DNA from: Haliea salexigens DSM 19537
Lineage (GTDB): Bacteria; Pseudomonadota; Gammaproteobacteria; Pseudomonadales; Halieaceae
NCBI RefSeq assembly: GCF_000423125.1
Contig: NZ_AUHJ01000023.1
Span: 1 to 37,030, forward strand
Length of the DNA: 37,030 nt
Direction of reading: 5' to 3'
Each line of letters begins with the position of its first letter. Position 1 is the stretch's first letter. Below, piece by piece: positions 15,939 to 24,896 of this stretch. A program made the translations under genes and the position numbers. The notes under the pieces are model-generated. The model made no database searches. It had not been told where the DNA came from and saw only the letters and a program-made list of their open reading frames with translations.

Positions 15939-17435
15939 TCAAGGTACGAAGGAGCCGGGCTTCTGCCGCTGGGGGAATTCCTCGAAGGTGGCCTTGAATT
16001 TGGCGACCTTGTACATGGCCGGAGCTACCAGGAACAGGTGCTCTGCCGCCCACTGGTTATAGCCCGCGCCTTCAACGTCCATTCGCTCGAAGGGGTCCAT
16101 GCGCAGGTTGAACACCTTCGGCAGGCGCAAATCCTTATAGGGGTTGCGCCAAACATCAAAGCCGTGGGCAGTCTGCTCGCGGAACAGCATTTTGTAATCG
16201 CCGTCACGGATCGCCACCACGTCACCTGTATCGGAGGAGTAGATGAATTCAGTGCGCGGACCCTTTTTCTCCTTGCCGAGGAAGTAGGGCAGGAAGTTGT
16301 GGCCGTCCAGGTGCACCTTGTAGGAATTGCCACCAACCCGCTTGCCGTTTTTCAACTCCTCGATGATGTTGTCGTTGCCGGCCGCAGCCATCAGTGTGGG
16401 CAGCCAGTCCATCATGGCGATGATCTCATTGGAGATCTGGCCCGACTCGATCTGCGCCGGCCAGCGCACCATCATCGGCACCCGGTAGCCGCCTTCCCAA
16501 CTGCTGTTTTTCTCGCCCTTGTAGGGGGTGTAGCCACCGTCCGGCCACAGAGCCAACTCGGCGCCGTTGTCGGTGGAGTACATGACAATGGTGTTGTCGG
16601 CGATGCCCAGTTGGTCAAGCTTTTCCAGCAACTGGCCTACATGGCCGTCGTGTTCTACCAGCCCGTCGGCGTACAGACCCTGGCCGGTCACCCCATCTGA
16701 TTCGGGTTTGAGGCGGGTCCACACATGCATGCGGGTAGCGTTGAACCAGACGAAGAAGGGCTTGCCTGCCTCGTGGGACTTGTCGATGAATTTCAGGGCC
16801 GCCCCGAGAAACTCTTCGTCAACGGTTTCCATGCGCTTTTTTGTCAGCGGGCCGGTGTCCTGTATCTTGCCGTCGGAATAGCTGTGGATCACGCCACGGG
16901 GCCCGAACATCTTCTTGAATTCAGGATCTTTGGGATAGTTCGGGTGCTCAGGCTCATCCTCAGCATTAAGGTGGTACAGGTTGCCGAAAAATTCATCGAA
17001 GCCGTGGTTGGTGGGCAGGTGTTCATCCCGGTCACCCAGGTGGTTCTTGCCGAACTGGCCGGTAGCGTAACCCAGGGGCTTGAGCAGGGTGGCGATAGTG
17101 GGGTCCTTGTCGGACATGCCTTCTTTCGCCCCCGGCAGGCCCACCTTGGTGAGGCCGGTGCGCAGGGGGTGTTGCCCTGTGATAAAGCCGGCGCGGCCCG
17201 CAGTGCAGCTCTGGTCACCGTAGGAGTCGGTGAAGATGATGCCATCGGCAGCGATCTTGTCGATATTGGGTGTTTGGTAACCCATGCGGCCCATATTGTA
17301 GGCGCTGATGTTGTAGGGGCCGATATCGTCGCCCCAGATAATCAGGATATTGGGTTTTTCCGCGGCCAGCGCGGCCGGGACAAAGGAGAAGATCAGGCAG
17401 AAGAATGCCACTGGAATACTGGTCAGGTTTTTCAT
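15939..17435 (-). CDS. Secreted sulfatase (arylsulfatase family)
   Basis: A 498-residue type I (formylglycine) sulfatase that cleaves organic sulfate esters. A signal peptide (about 1-24, ending ALAA) implies export. Metal-binding Asp36/Asp37 are in IIWGDDIG. The maturation motif C77-T-A-G-R81 fits C-x-P/A-x-R, so Cys77 is converted to formylglycine by an FGE enzyme, which is not in this window. The metal-site DNG occurs in MYSTDNGAE. The ATG at 17435 has GAGGTGA upstream and begins the signal peptide; a longer frame to 17570 only adds unlikely leader sequence. It closely resembles the frameshifted sulfatase at 32871-34414. The substrate is not identifiable. Confidence 0.88.
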   Translation of the reverse strand: MKNLTSIPVAFFCLIFSFVPAALAAEKPNILIIWGDDIGPYNISAYNMGRMGYQTPNIDKIAADGIIFTDSYGDQSCTAGRAGFITGQHPLRTGLTKVGLPGAKEGMSDKDPTIATLLKPLGYATGQFGKNHLGDRDEHLPTNHGFDEFFGNLYHLNAEDEPEHPNYPKDPEFKKMFGPRGVIHSYSDGKIQDTGPLTKKRMETVDEEFLGAALKFIDKSHEAGKPFFVWFNATRMHVWTRLKPESDGVTGQGLYADGLVEHDGHVGQLLEKLDQLGIADNTIVMYSTDNGAELALWPDGGYTPYKGEKNSSWEGGYRVPMMVRWPAQIESGQISNEIIAMMDWLPTLMAAAGNDNIIEELKNGKRVGGNSYKVHLDGHNFLPYFLGKEKKGPRTEFIYSSDTGDVVAIRDGDYKMLFREQTAHGFDVWRNPYKDLRLPKVFNLRMDPFERMDVEGAGYNQWAAEHLFLVAPAMYKVAKFKATFEEFPQRQKPGSFVP

Positions 17436-17564
17436 TATTTCACCTCGCGTATCTAACCGAATGCGTAAGATAACGCATTCAAACAGAAGCGAAGCCCGTG
17501 TTGGCCAAAAGGGCAACATTTTTGTTTCTTCGGTTTGCTTGTAGCTCCATGCCCTATGTAGCAT

Positions 17565-17580
17565 CCGCAATTCGTTGCGG
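17565..17580. other. Stable short hairpin between the AraC and sulfatase genes
   Basis: CCGCAA-TTCG-TTGCGG is a 6-bp perfect stem with a 4-nt loop in the 191-nt gap between the two minus-strand genes. No T-run follows on either strand, so termination is doubtful. It could affect mRNA processing. Confidence 0.35.
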
Positions 17581-17626
17581 AGCGGGCTCGGGAAGCGAGG
17601 CGCGCCGTAGGTGAGCCCCTACACGC

Positions 17627-18643
17627 TTACTCCACCCCTTTTTCCCGACGGTAGTCGCGGGGTGACTTGCCGGTCCAGCGGCGGAAAGCCCGGGTAAAAC
17701 TGCTGGTATCGTTAAAGCCCAGCATAAAGCTCATCTCGGTGATGCTCACCCTGGATTGTTCCATATAGTCCAGTGCGAGGGACTTTCGCACCTGGTTCAG
17801 CAGGTCCTGGAAGCTGGATTCCCGCGCCGCCAGCTTTTGCTGCAGTGCACTTGGGCTCATGGCCAGTTCGCTGGCCACCTGTTGTTTGGTACAGTTTTCC
17901 GACGGTAGTTTCTGCAAGATGACGCGCTTGACCCGGTTGACGATGTCCTCCGCGTCCAGTGCGGAAATATAGCTTTGCAGGATCTTGTCGTGTTCACTGG
18001 CAATCTCGCGGTTACCGCCCCGTAGCGGAATGTCCATGACAGCCTGGTCCATGCAGATTTCACAAGTGGTGGTGTCGAATGTCACTGGAACGTGAAAGCT
18101 TGTCGTATACAGGTCTTCGTAGCCCTCTGGTCGGGGGCGTGCGAGCGAGACTGAAATAGGCGCAAAATCGGGTAGGTAGATCATCCGAAAAACGCGGATG
18201 AGGAATGCGTTCCAGGTGTCGATGGTTTCATAGGCGACACCGTCCGCGATCTCCTCCAGAACCAGGCAGTAACGATCTTCAGACTCATCAATGCGATAAA
18301 CGCCCTGGTTACTGGCTATGCGGAAATAGTAGACCAGCCTTTCACAAGCATCCCGCAGGCTCGAACTGGCCAACAGGGCATAGCCCAGGGCATGCACGTT
18401 GGAGGGGTGCAGGAAGCGCGCTACGGTGAGACCAAATGCGGGGTTTCCGGTGGATTTGACAGACTCACGGAACAGGGTGGCCATCTGGGCCGTGGTATAG
18501 CGTTCAAGGGGATCCTGGCTCGGGGTGTCACTCAAGCCTGCCGCCCTGAATACTTCCGAAGCGTCGAAGCCATTTGCTTCCAGCGCCATATGAATCGCCA
18601 TGGTATAGGACGCGATCGTAGTGGCCGAGGTGGTCTCGCTCAT
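17627..18643 (-). CDS. AraC-family transcriptional regulator
   Basis: A 338-residue regulator with an N-terminal ligand-binding domain of the AraC_binding_2/OruR type (about residues 20-210, including HPSNVHALGYALLASSSL) and a C-terminal double helix-turn-helix (about 235-335). Its first helix-turn-helix is CTKQQVASELAMSPSALQQK, and the second is ITEMSFMLGFNDTSSFTRAF. It is divergent from the aldehyde dehydrogenase operon across 235 nt and runs toward the sulfatase gene, so it is the obvious local regulator. The ligand is unknown. The first ATG has AAGAGG directly against it, too close for a good ribosome-binding site, so a slightly later start is possible. Confidence 0.88.
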   Translation of the reverse strand: MSETTSATTIASYTMAIHMALEANGFDASEVFRAAGLSDTPSQDPLERYTTAQMATLFRESVKSTGNPAFGLTVARFLHPSNVHALGYALLASSSLRDACERLVYYFRIASNQGVYRIDESEDRYCLVLEEIADGVAYETIDTWNAFLIRVFRMIYLPDFAPISVSLARPRPEGYEDLYTTSFHVPVTFDTTTCEICMDQAVMDIPLRGGNREIASEHDKILQSYISALDAEDIVNRVKRVILQKLPSENCTKQQVASELAMSPSALQQKLAARESSFQDLLNQVRKSLALDYMEQSRVSITEMSFMLGFNDTSSFTRAFRRWTGKSPRDYRREKGVE

Positions 18644-18878
18644 CCTCTTGGAAATTCCTCGTTATCAGTATCTCATCACCGCACACTGCAGGATAACAAC
18701 TTGAAAAAAAAAGAAAAAGACCTTTTGTTCAGAGCCTGGTTCGGCACAGGGGGAGGTATAACAGGTGGCACGCTCTGACAGTTTTACCGGGTTATTTGTT
18801 TTTAGGGCCAAGTAGTGTGTCCGGCTTGGGTTTAGCCTACACAACGAATAACACACCAATCTCCAGAGAGAGGTCTAC

Positions 18879-20384
18879 GTGAGCATCCCCACCCAGAACC
18901 ACATCATTAACGGAGAGTTTGTTTCTCCTTCTTCCGGCCAGTATTTAGATCTCATTGATCCCGTTATGGGGCAGGTGATCGGCAAGGCCGCCGCCGGTAA
19001 CAGTGCAGATGTCGATAGGGCTGTGGCAGCGGCAAGCGAGGCATTCAAGAGCTGGAAAAATACCGCTACCAGTGAAAGGGCCAATATCATTGCCCGTATG
19101 GCGCTGGTGCTGGGGGCCAATATGGAGGAATTGCTGGGCCTTGAAGCCAAGTGTACCGGGCTGTCGGTGACCCGTCTGCAGGGTTTTGATATCCCCGCAG
19201 TGATGCAGTTTGTGCAGATATTCTCGGAGAACCTGGAGAGCTATCCATTCGTCGAGTACCCCCCGGTGCGTGCTGTACCCGAAGCCCACGATGTGAAAAT
19301 CGTCAAGCAGCCCCTTGGGGTTTGCGGCCTGATTACCGCCTGGAACGGCCCCCTGTTCCTGGCCTTCCTGAAAATGCTGCCGGCGATTGCCGCGGGCAAT
19401 ACTGTGATCATCAAGCCTGCCGAGACTGCGTCTCTGGCGGTAGTTCGGGCAATGGAGCTGATACAGGACCTGCTGCCCCCGGGTGTCGTCAACGTGGTGA
19501 CTGGGCTTGGGCCGGACGTGGGAGCCGCCCTGTCTTCCCACCCGGGGATTGCCAAGATTTCTTTCACCGGCTCTGGTCGCACCGGTGCCATGATCCAGAA
19601 AGAAGCCGCCGATACCATGAAGCGGGTGACCCTGGAACTGGGCGGCAAGGGCCCCGGCGTCGTACTGCCTGATGCGCCGATTGAACTGACGGCCAGGGGG
19701 GCGACCTACGGCTTCCTGCTGGGCTCGGGGCAGATCTGCATATCCGGCACCCGTCTGTTTGTTCACGAGTCCATACACGATGAACTGGTGGCGCGCATGG
19801 CGGAACTGGCCGGTAAGATGAAGGCCGGCAGCCAGTTCGACCCGGCAACCACCCTGGGCCCCATGGCCTATCGAGCGCACTACGAGCGAGTGCTGGGTTA
19901 TATCGAATCCGGTAAGGCCGAAGGCGCCCAAGTCGCCTGTGGTGGCGGGCCGCTGTCGGTAGAAGAGTTCCCCGACTCAATGTTCGTACAGCCCACCATC
20001 TTCACTGATGTTACCCCCGATATGAAAATCTACAACGAGGAGATCTTTGGCCCGGTGCTATCGGTTATCAAGTACAGCGATGTCGAAGACGCCATCGATA
20101 TGGCCAACGACAGTTGTTATGGGCTGTCCGCAGGTGTCTGGACCGGTGACCCCATTGCCGCCCAGTCCGTCAGTCACCGCCTGGAAGCGGGCACCGTGTG
20201 GGTCAACGATTGGCATGCCATCAGCGGTGATATGTCCTTCGGCGGTATCAAGCAGAGTGGTTACGGACGGGAGATCAATATCGCGTCCATGGAAGGCTAC
20301 CTGGAAACCAAAAACTATGTGACCAGTTTCGAGACTGACCCGAATGCCAAGGCCATGTATGGCCTGGTGCATCGCAGCGTCTGA
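18879..20384 (+). CDS. NAD(P)-dependent aldehyde dehydrogenase
   Basis: A 501-residue ALDH-superfamily enzyme. The catalytic Cys287 is in GSGQICISG and the general base Glu253 in LELGGKGP; the N-terminal Rossmann part includes PAIAAGNTVIIKPAE and FTGSGRTG. It would oxidise an aldehyde to a carboxylic acid. The start is a GTG with AGAGAGAGG upstream. It is the first gene of a plus-strand operon with an alcohol dehydrogenase, an acyl-CoA ligase and a wax synthase, so the likely substrate is a fatty or branched aldehyde made by the next enzyme. Confidence 0.92.
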   Translation: MSIPTQNHIINGEFVSPSSGQYLDLIDPVMGQVIGKAAAGNSADVDRAVAAASEAFKSWKNTATSERANIIARMALVLGANMEELLGLEAKCTGLSVTRLQGFDIPAVMQFVQIFSENLESYPFVEYPPVRAVPEAHDVKIVKQPLGVCGLITAWNGPLFLAFLKMLPAIAAGNTVIIKPAETASLAVVRAMELIQDLLPPGVVNVVTGLGPDVGAALSSHPGIAKISFTGSGRTGAMIQKEAADTMKRVTLELGGKGPGVVLPDAPIELTARGATYGFLLGSGQICISGTRLFVHESIHDELVARMAELAGKMKAGSQFDPATTLGPMAYRAHYERVLGYIESGKAEGAQVACGGGPLSVEEFPDSMFVQPTIFTDVTPDMKIYNEEIFGPVLSVIKYSDVEDAIDMANDSCYGLSAGVWTGDPIAAQSVSHRLEAGTVWVNDWHAISGDMSFGGIKQSGYGREINIASMEGYLETKNYVTSFETDPNAKAMYGLVHRSV

Positions 20385-20419
20385 GTAAACCGGTCGATCA
20401 CCCTGAGAGGATAAAAACG

Positions 20420-21616
20420 ATGTCCAGCACTGGCGCATTTCAATACTGGCAGCGGAGCATGATCCACGCGGGTCCCGGCACTGTCATTCGCCTGCCCGGC
20501 CTGTTCAGCGGCCTGGGTAGTAAAAACGTTCTCCTGGTCAGTGACCAGGGCCTGAAAGATGTGGGAATTGTCGACAAGGTCGCGGCCCTGTTTGACGAGC
20601 AACGCGGTCCTGGCGGAGTTCGCCTGGCGAGCGTGTTTACCGATACCGCACCGGATGCGGAATCCGGTTGTATCGACGAGTGTCTGAAGATGGCGCGGGC
20701 TACCGGCGCCGATGGCCTGCTGGCCGTGGGTGGCGGTAGCGTACTCGACTCGGTGAAGTTGGTAAAGCTCGCCATGTACTCCGGGGTAGACAGCGTGGCC
20801 CAGTTGTTGAAGTCGCCGGTGAAGATGATGCACTGGCCGGAAGTGCAGTATATGGGCGTACCGCATATCTCGGTGCCCACTACTGCCGGTACCGGCGCTG
20901 AAGTGACCAACGGTGCTGTGATTTACAACAAGGATCTGGGCATCAAGCACCTGATCGTAAGCCACTACCTGGAGTCGGATATCGCGGTACTGGATGCGCA
21001 CATGACCACCGGCCTGCCGCCCATGCTGACCGCCGCCACCGGTATGGACGCCCTGACTCACGCTGTAGAGATTATGGGACATCCGAACACGGGGGATTTC
21101 ACCCTGGCCCACGCTGAGACCAGCGCGAAGATCATCCTGGAGAACCTGCCCAAAGTGGTAGCCGATGGTTCGAACCTGCTGGCGCGCCAGGCCATGCTCA
21201 ATGCCAGCGCCATGGCCTGCAGCGCGGTAGTGAACGATTTTGGGGCTGTGCCGGTGCACAATTTTGCTCACGCCTTTGGTGCGGCCTGTCATATCCACCA
21301 CGGCGAGGCGAACGGTGTACTACTGCCCATCGTGATGGAGGAGTTCGCTGACTTCTACGTGCCGGTTGCCGATCGCCTGAAGGGCGTGTTCGGCGTTGAG
21401 GGCGAGGGTCGAGACGCTGTCCTGGCCTGCGCAGCTGCAATCAGCGGCTTGCTCGAAGCGACGGGGCATCCCCGCGACTTCGCCCGCCACGACATCCCTG
21501 AATCGAAGCTGCCTGAAATCGCCGCGGCGATCGCCGGCGATCCCATCGCGGCGTTCCTGCCGCTGCCCATGGACCTTATAGAAACGGTGTGCCGCCGGGT
21601 CTGCGGCTGGTCATAG
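20420..21616 (+). CDS. Iron-containing alcohol dehydrogenase
   Basis: A 398-residue group III (Fe-ADH) alcohol dehydrogenase. The cofactor-binding GGGSVLD is at 104-110, and PTTAGTGAEVT is the family signature. The four metal ligands are all visible: Asp210 and His214 in GMDALTH, His280 in VHNFAH and His294 in HHGEAN. It interconverts a primary alcohol and an aldehyde. It sits 35 nt after the ALDH gene and 12 nt before the acyl-CoA synthetase, forming an alcohol-to-acyl-CoA route with them. Confidence 0.92.
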   Translation: MSSTGAFQYWQRSMIHAGPGTVIRLPGLFSGLGSKNVLLVSDQGLKDVGIVDKVAALFDEQRGPGGVRLASVFTDTAPDAESGCIDECLKMARATGADGLLAVGGGSVLDSVKLVKLAMYSGVDSVAQLLKSPVKMMHWPEVQYMGVPHISVPTTAGTGAEVTNGAVIYNKDLGIKHLIVSHYLESDIAVLDAHMTTGLPPMLTAATGMDALTHAVEIMGHPNTGDFTLAHAETSAKIILENLPKVVADGSNLLARQAMLNASAMACSAVVNDFGAVPVHNFAHAFGAACHIHHGEANGVLLPIVMEEFADFYVPVADRLKGVFGVEGEGRDAVLACAAAISGLLEATGHPRDFARHDIPESKLPEIAAAIAGDPIAAFLPLPMDLIETVCRRVCGWS

Positions 21617-21628
21617 GGAAAGGTTGCC

Positions 21629-23203
21629 ATGAGAATGAATTTCAGCACTGTTAGTCAGCGTCTCGCGGATGCCTTCGCAGATCGTGAAGCCCTGGTAAAT
21701 ATCGAGCGCCAGCGGCGCTATACCTTCCGGGAGTATCATCTGCTGACCAATCGCATCGTTAACATGATGCGCCACAAATTGGACCTGCAGCGCGGCGACA
21801 ACGCGGTGGTGATCCTGGATAACGACAATGCGTCCCTGATTCACTGGTTCACCGCGGTAAAAGCCGGCACGGCCCTGTGTTATACCAATTACCGCGACAG
21901 CCTGGACGACCACACCTACCAGGTCGATACGGTCAACGCCAAGGTGGTGTTCATCGAAGCCGACCTGCTAAAAAGCCACTACGAGATGCTGCGCGAGCGC
22001 CAGGTCACCATTGTGGCGATGGATACGCCGGAAAAAGAGTACTCTGGCGTGCACCTGTTCTGGGAGTTGCTGGAGCAGGTGGACGACAGCAACCCCAACG
22101 TGGTGATCGACGACCGCGAGGACGTGGTGATCATGCGCTTCACTGGCGGCACCACCGGTCGCGGCAAGTGCGCCATGTACACAGCGGACACCTACCTGGC
22201 ATGTCGCGACTCCTACTGGGCCCTGCCGGATCCGGCCTGGACCCCCGAGACCCGCTTTATCCACCTAGCGCCGATCACCCACGGCAGCGGCATGATGTTT
22301 GCGCCGACCCAGTTCAAGGGCGGTTGTACCGTGACCATGAATGTGCCCGATCTGGATGCCTGGTGTGACAATATCGCCGCCGAGCGGATCACTAACGGTT
22401 TCGCCGTGCCGACCCTGCTGTACCGCCTGCTGGATATGGACGAGAAGGGTCGGGCGCGGTTCAAGACAATTGAAAACATGTACTACGGTGCTGCCCCCAT
22501 GAGCCCGTCCAAGCTGGCGGAACTGCAGGCGGCCTTTGGTAACAACTTCATTCAGGTCTATGGCTCCACCGAGCACTTTGGTGTGGCCCTGTCCATGAGC
22601 AAAGCCGACCACCTGGTGGAGGACGGCGATGATTCGCACCTGGCCTCCGCCGGCCGGCCTTCGCCTTTCACCGAGCTTGAGATCATGGACGACGACGGCA
22701 ACCCGGTGCCGCGGGGAGAGACCGGCGAGATCTGGCTGCGTTCCCGCGCCATTGTGCCGGGCTACTTCGGCAATCCGGAGCAGACCGCTTCTGAGTTCCA
22801 GGATGGCTTCTGGAAGTCTGGCGACATTGGCAGGATCGACGAGCGTGGCTTCTTCCATATTGTCGATCGCAAGAAAGACATGATTATCAGTGGCGGCTTC
22901 AATATCTACGCCAACGAAGTGGAATCCGCGCTTAACAGCCACCCGGCGGTGCTGATGTCCGCGGTGGTCGGTGTGCCTCATGAGGAGTGGGGCGAATCGG
23001 TGCACGCCGAGGTCATGCTCAAGGAAGGCGCCGAGGTTGAAGAGGCGGAACTTATCCAGCACGTACGCAACGAGTTGGGCGGATACAAGACGCCCAAATC
23101 CGTTGAAATCGTAGAGGAGATACCCACCAGCGTGGTGGGCAAGGTGCTGCGCCGGCAGGTGCGCCAGAAATACTGGGAGGAGGCCGGCCGCAAGGTCGGG
23201 TGA
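21629..23203 (+). CDS. AMP-forming acyl-CoA synthetase
   Basis: A 524-residue ANL-superfamily ligase that converts a carboxylic acid to its CoA thioester using ATP. The P-loop-like motif (FTGGTTGRGK, about 171-180), YGSTEHFG, the hinge DRKKDMIISGGFNIYANEVE and the C-terminal Lys in TSVVGKVLRR are all intact. It is 12 nt after the alcohol dehydrogenase and 9 nt before the wax synthase. The acid it activates is likely the product of the aldehyde dehydrogenase; chain length cannot be told. Confidence 0.92.
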   Translation: MRMNFSTVSQRLADAFADREALVNIERQRRYTFREYHLLTNRIVNMMRHKLDLQRGDNAVVILDNDNASLIHWFTAVKAGTALCYTNYRDSLDDHTYQVDTVNAKVVFIEADLLKSHYEMLRERQVTIVAMDTPEKEYSGVHLFWELLEQVDDSNPNVVIDDREDVVIMRFTGGTTGRGKCAMYTADTYLACRDSYWALPDPAWTPETRFIHLAPITHGSGMMFAPTQFKGGCTVTMNVPDLDAWCDNIAAERITNGFAVPTLLYRLLDMDEKGRARFKTIENMYYGAAPMSPSKLAELQAAFGNNFIQVYGSTEHFGVALSMSKADHLVEDGDDSHLASAGRPSPFTELEIMDDDGNPVPRGETGEIWLRSRAIVPGYFGNPEQTASEFQDGFWKSGDIGRIDERGFFHIVDRKKDMIISGGFNIYANEVESALNSHPAVLMSAVVGVPHEEWGESVHAEVMLKEGAEVEEAELIQHVRNELGGYKTPKSVEIVEEIPTSVVGKVLRRQVRQKYWEEAGRKVG

Positions 23204-23212
23204 GTCCAGCAC

Positions 23213-24766
23213 ATGAGCAAACTCAAGCAACTGTCGGGGCTCGATGCCTCCTTCATCTATCTGGACACGGACCGCGCCAGTACCGGCGGCACCATGATCT
23301 ATGTATACGACCAGTCCACAATTCCCGGCGGTGGCCACCTGCGCTTCAAGGAAATCCTCAAACACATCGAATCGCGCACCGCCACCTCGCCGATCTTCCG
23401 CCAGAAGCTCAAGCAGGTGCCGATGTCCCTGGACTATCCCTACTGGGTGGAAGATGAGAATTTCCGCATCGAGAACCACGTGTTCCACGTTGCCCTGCCC
23501 AAGCCCGGCGACTGGCGGCAGTTCTGTATCATGGCCTCGCGCCTGACCACCCCCCATTTCGATTTCAATCGCCCTCTGTGGGAGATGTACGTGGTTGAGG
23601 GGCTGGACAATATCGACTGGCTGCCCAAGGGCAGCTTCGCCATCCTCACCCGCATGCATCACGCGGCCGTAGACGGCACCGCGGCGGCGCAACTGACCTG
23701 GGCCCTGCACGACCTCGATGCCCGGGGTAAGAAGCCGGGGCTGGGCGGAGAGCATGAGACCGAGGGTGTTCGCGCCCCCAGCCAGTTTGAGATGGCCACC
23801 CGTGCCTGGTGGAACAATGCGACCTCGCCGATGCGTCTTGCCAGACCCCTGTCCCGCCTGCTGCCCAAGGTGGGTGGCAGGTTGCGCAAGGAGGTGCAGA
23901 AACGCACTGTGGCCAGGGTCGAAGAACACAATTCTGGAACGAAGGTGCCGACGACCCGCTTCGACGGCCGGGTTTCTCCCTTTCGGGTGTTTACCACCTC
24001 ACGCTTCCAACTGGACGAGCTCAAGGGCATTCGCAAGGCCGTGGAAGGCAGCACCATCAACGATGTGGTGACGACAATTATATCCGGTGCCCTGCGCCGC
24101 TACCTGGACCACAACGGTGAATTGCCCCGGGACACCATGGTGGCGATGATGCCGGTCAACACCCGGTCCGGGCCCGATGCCGAGCCTGGCGCCAACAACA
24201 TCACCTTCATGGGGGCCGCTATCGGTTCCGATATTGCGGACCCGAAAGAACGTCTCGCCTATGTGACCGAACAGACTGCTCGCTCCAAGAGTATCGTCAA
24301 CGCCATTGGCGCCAGTGACCTGACGGACCTCAACAAGCATATTCCCGCTTCTTTGCTGGCGGCCACAGGGAAGCTGATTTCCCGTATTGGTCTCGATGCG
24401 GGTGGCACCGGTAAGCGCTTGTTTAATATGGCAATTTCCAATGTGCCTGGGCCGAGCGTGCCGCTGTACCTCCAGGGCGCGAAGCTGAAGTTCTGGTCCA
24501 TTGTGGCGCCCTGTACCGACGGCATGGGAGCGGTATTCGCGATCACCAGTTACGACCGGGAGATCTATATCTGCCCGACGGCCTGCCGCGAGATTGTGCC
24601 GGACCCGGAATTCCTGGCCCAGTGTCTGGAAGAGAGCTATGCGGAATTGCTGGCGGCCACTGGGGCCAAACCAAAGCGTAAGCCGGCGAAACGCCCGCTA
24701 AAAAAGAAAACAACAGCTAAAAAGCCGGTGAGGAAGAACCCCGCAGGAAGAAAAGCGGCAAATTAA
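23213..24766 (+). CDS. Wax ester synthase / diacylglycerol acyltransferase (WS/DGAT)
   Basis: A 517-residue bifunctional acyltransferase that joins acyl-CoA to a fatty alcohol or diacylglycerol to form storage wax or triacylglycerol. The catalytic HHAAVDG (149-155) fits HHxxxDG. NVPGP in the C-terminal half is the second family motif. The last 34 residues are very basic (15 Lys/Arg, with Ala and Pro), an unusual tail. Its place directly after alcohol dehydrogenase and acyl-CoA ligase genes means both of its substrates could arise locally, so it may store the imported alcohol or its acyl derivative. Confidence 0.9.
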   Translation: MSKLKQLSGLDASFIYLDTDRASTGGTMIYVYDQSTIPGGGHLRFKEILKHIESRTATSPIFRQKLKQVPMSLDYPYWVEDENFRIENHVFHVALPKPGDWRQFCIMASRLTTPHFDFNRPLWEMYVVEGLDNIDWLPKGSFAILTRMHHAAVDGTAAAQLTWALHDLDARGKKPGLGGEHETEGVRAPSQFEMATRAWWNNATSPMRLARPLSRLLPKVGGRLRKEVQKRTVARVEEHNSGTKVPTTRFDGRVSPFRVFTTSRFQLDELKGIRKAVEGSTINDVVTTIISGALRRYLDHNGELPRDTMVAMMPVNTRSGPDAEPGANNITFMGAAIGSDIADPKERLAYVTEQTARSKSIVNAIGASDLTDLNKHIPASLLAATGKLISRIGLDAGGTGKRLFNMAISNVPGPSVPLYLQGAKLKFWSIVAPCTDGMGAVFAITSYDREIYICPTACREIVPDPEFLAQCLEESYAELLAATGAKPKRKPAKRPLKKKTTAKKPVRKNPAGRKAAN

Positions 24767-24849
24767 CACGCGTTCCGGGCTGAATGGACAAATTTAATCA
24801 TTATTCGGCCAAGAGCCGGACGTTTGTTTGCCATGTAATAACCCACAGT

Positions 24850-24885
24850 TCCATAACTATATAAAGCTCCATAACTATAGAAAGC
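24850..24885 (+). repeat. Tandem 18-bp direct repeat before the second receptor gene
   Basis: TCCATAACTATATAAAGC (24850-24867) is followed at once by TCCATAACTATAGAAAGC (24868-24885), a 17/18 match. It ends 11 nt before the start codon, overlapping the leader. It could be a regulator site or a slippage duplication. Confidence 0.6.
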
Positions 24886-24896
24886 AGAGGATCACA

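Noticed and set aside
17436-17570. Longer N-terminus for the first sulfatase
   Set aside because: It would put 45 residues before a clear signal peptide, and the internal ATG has a good ribosome-binding site.
22265-23929. 554-codon minus-strand open frame opposite the CoA ligase and wax synthase
   Set aside because: It is a shadow of two strongly supported genes and has no plausible domain or ribosome-binding site.
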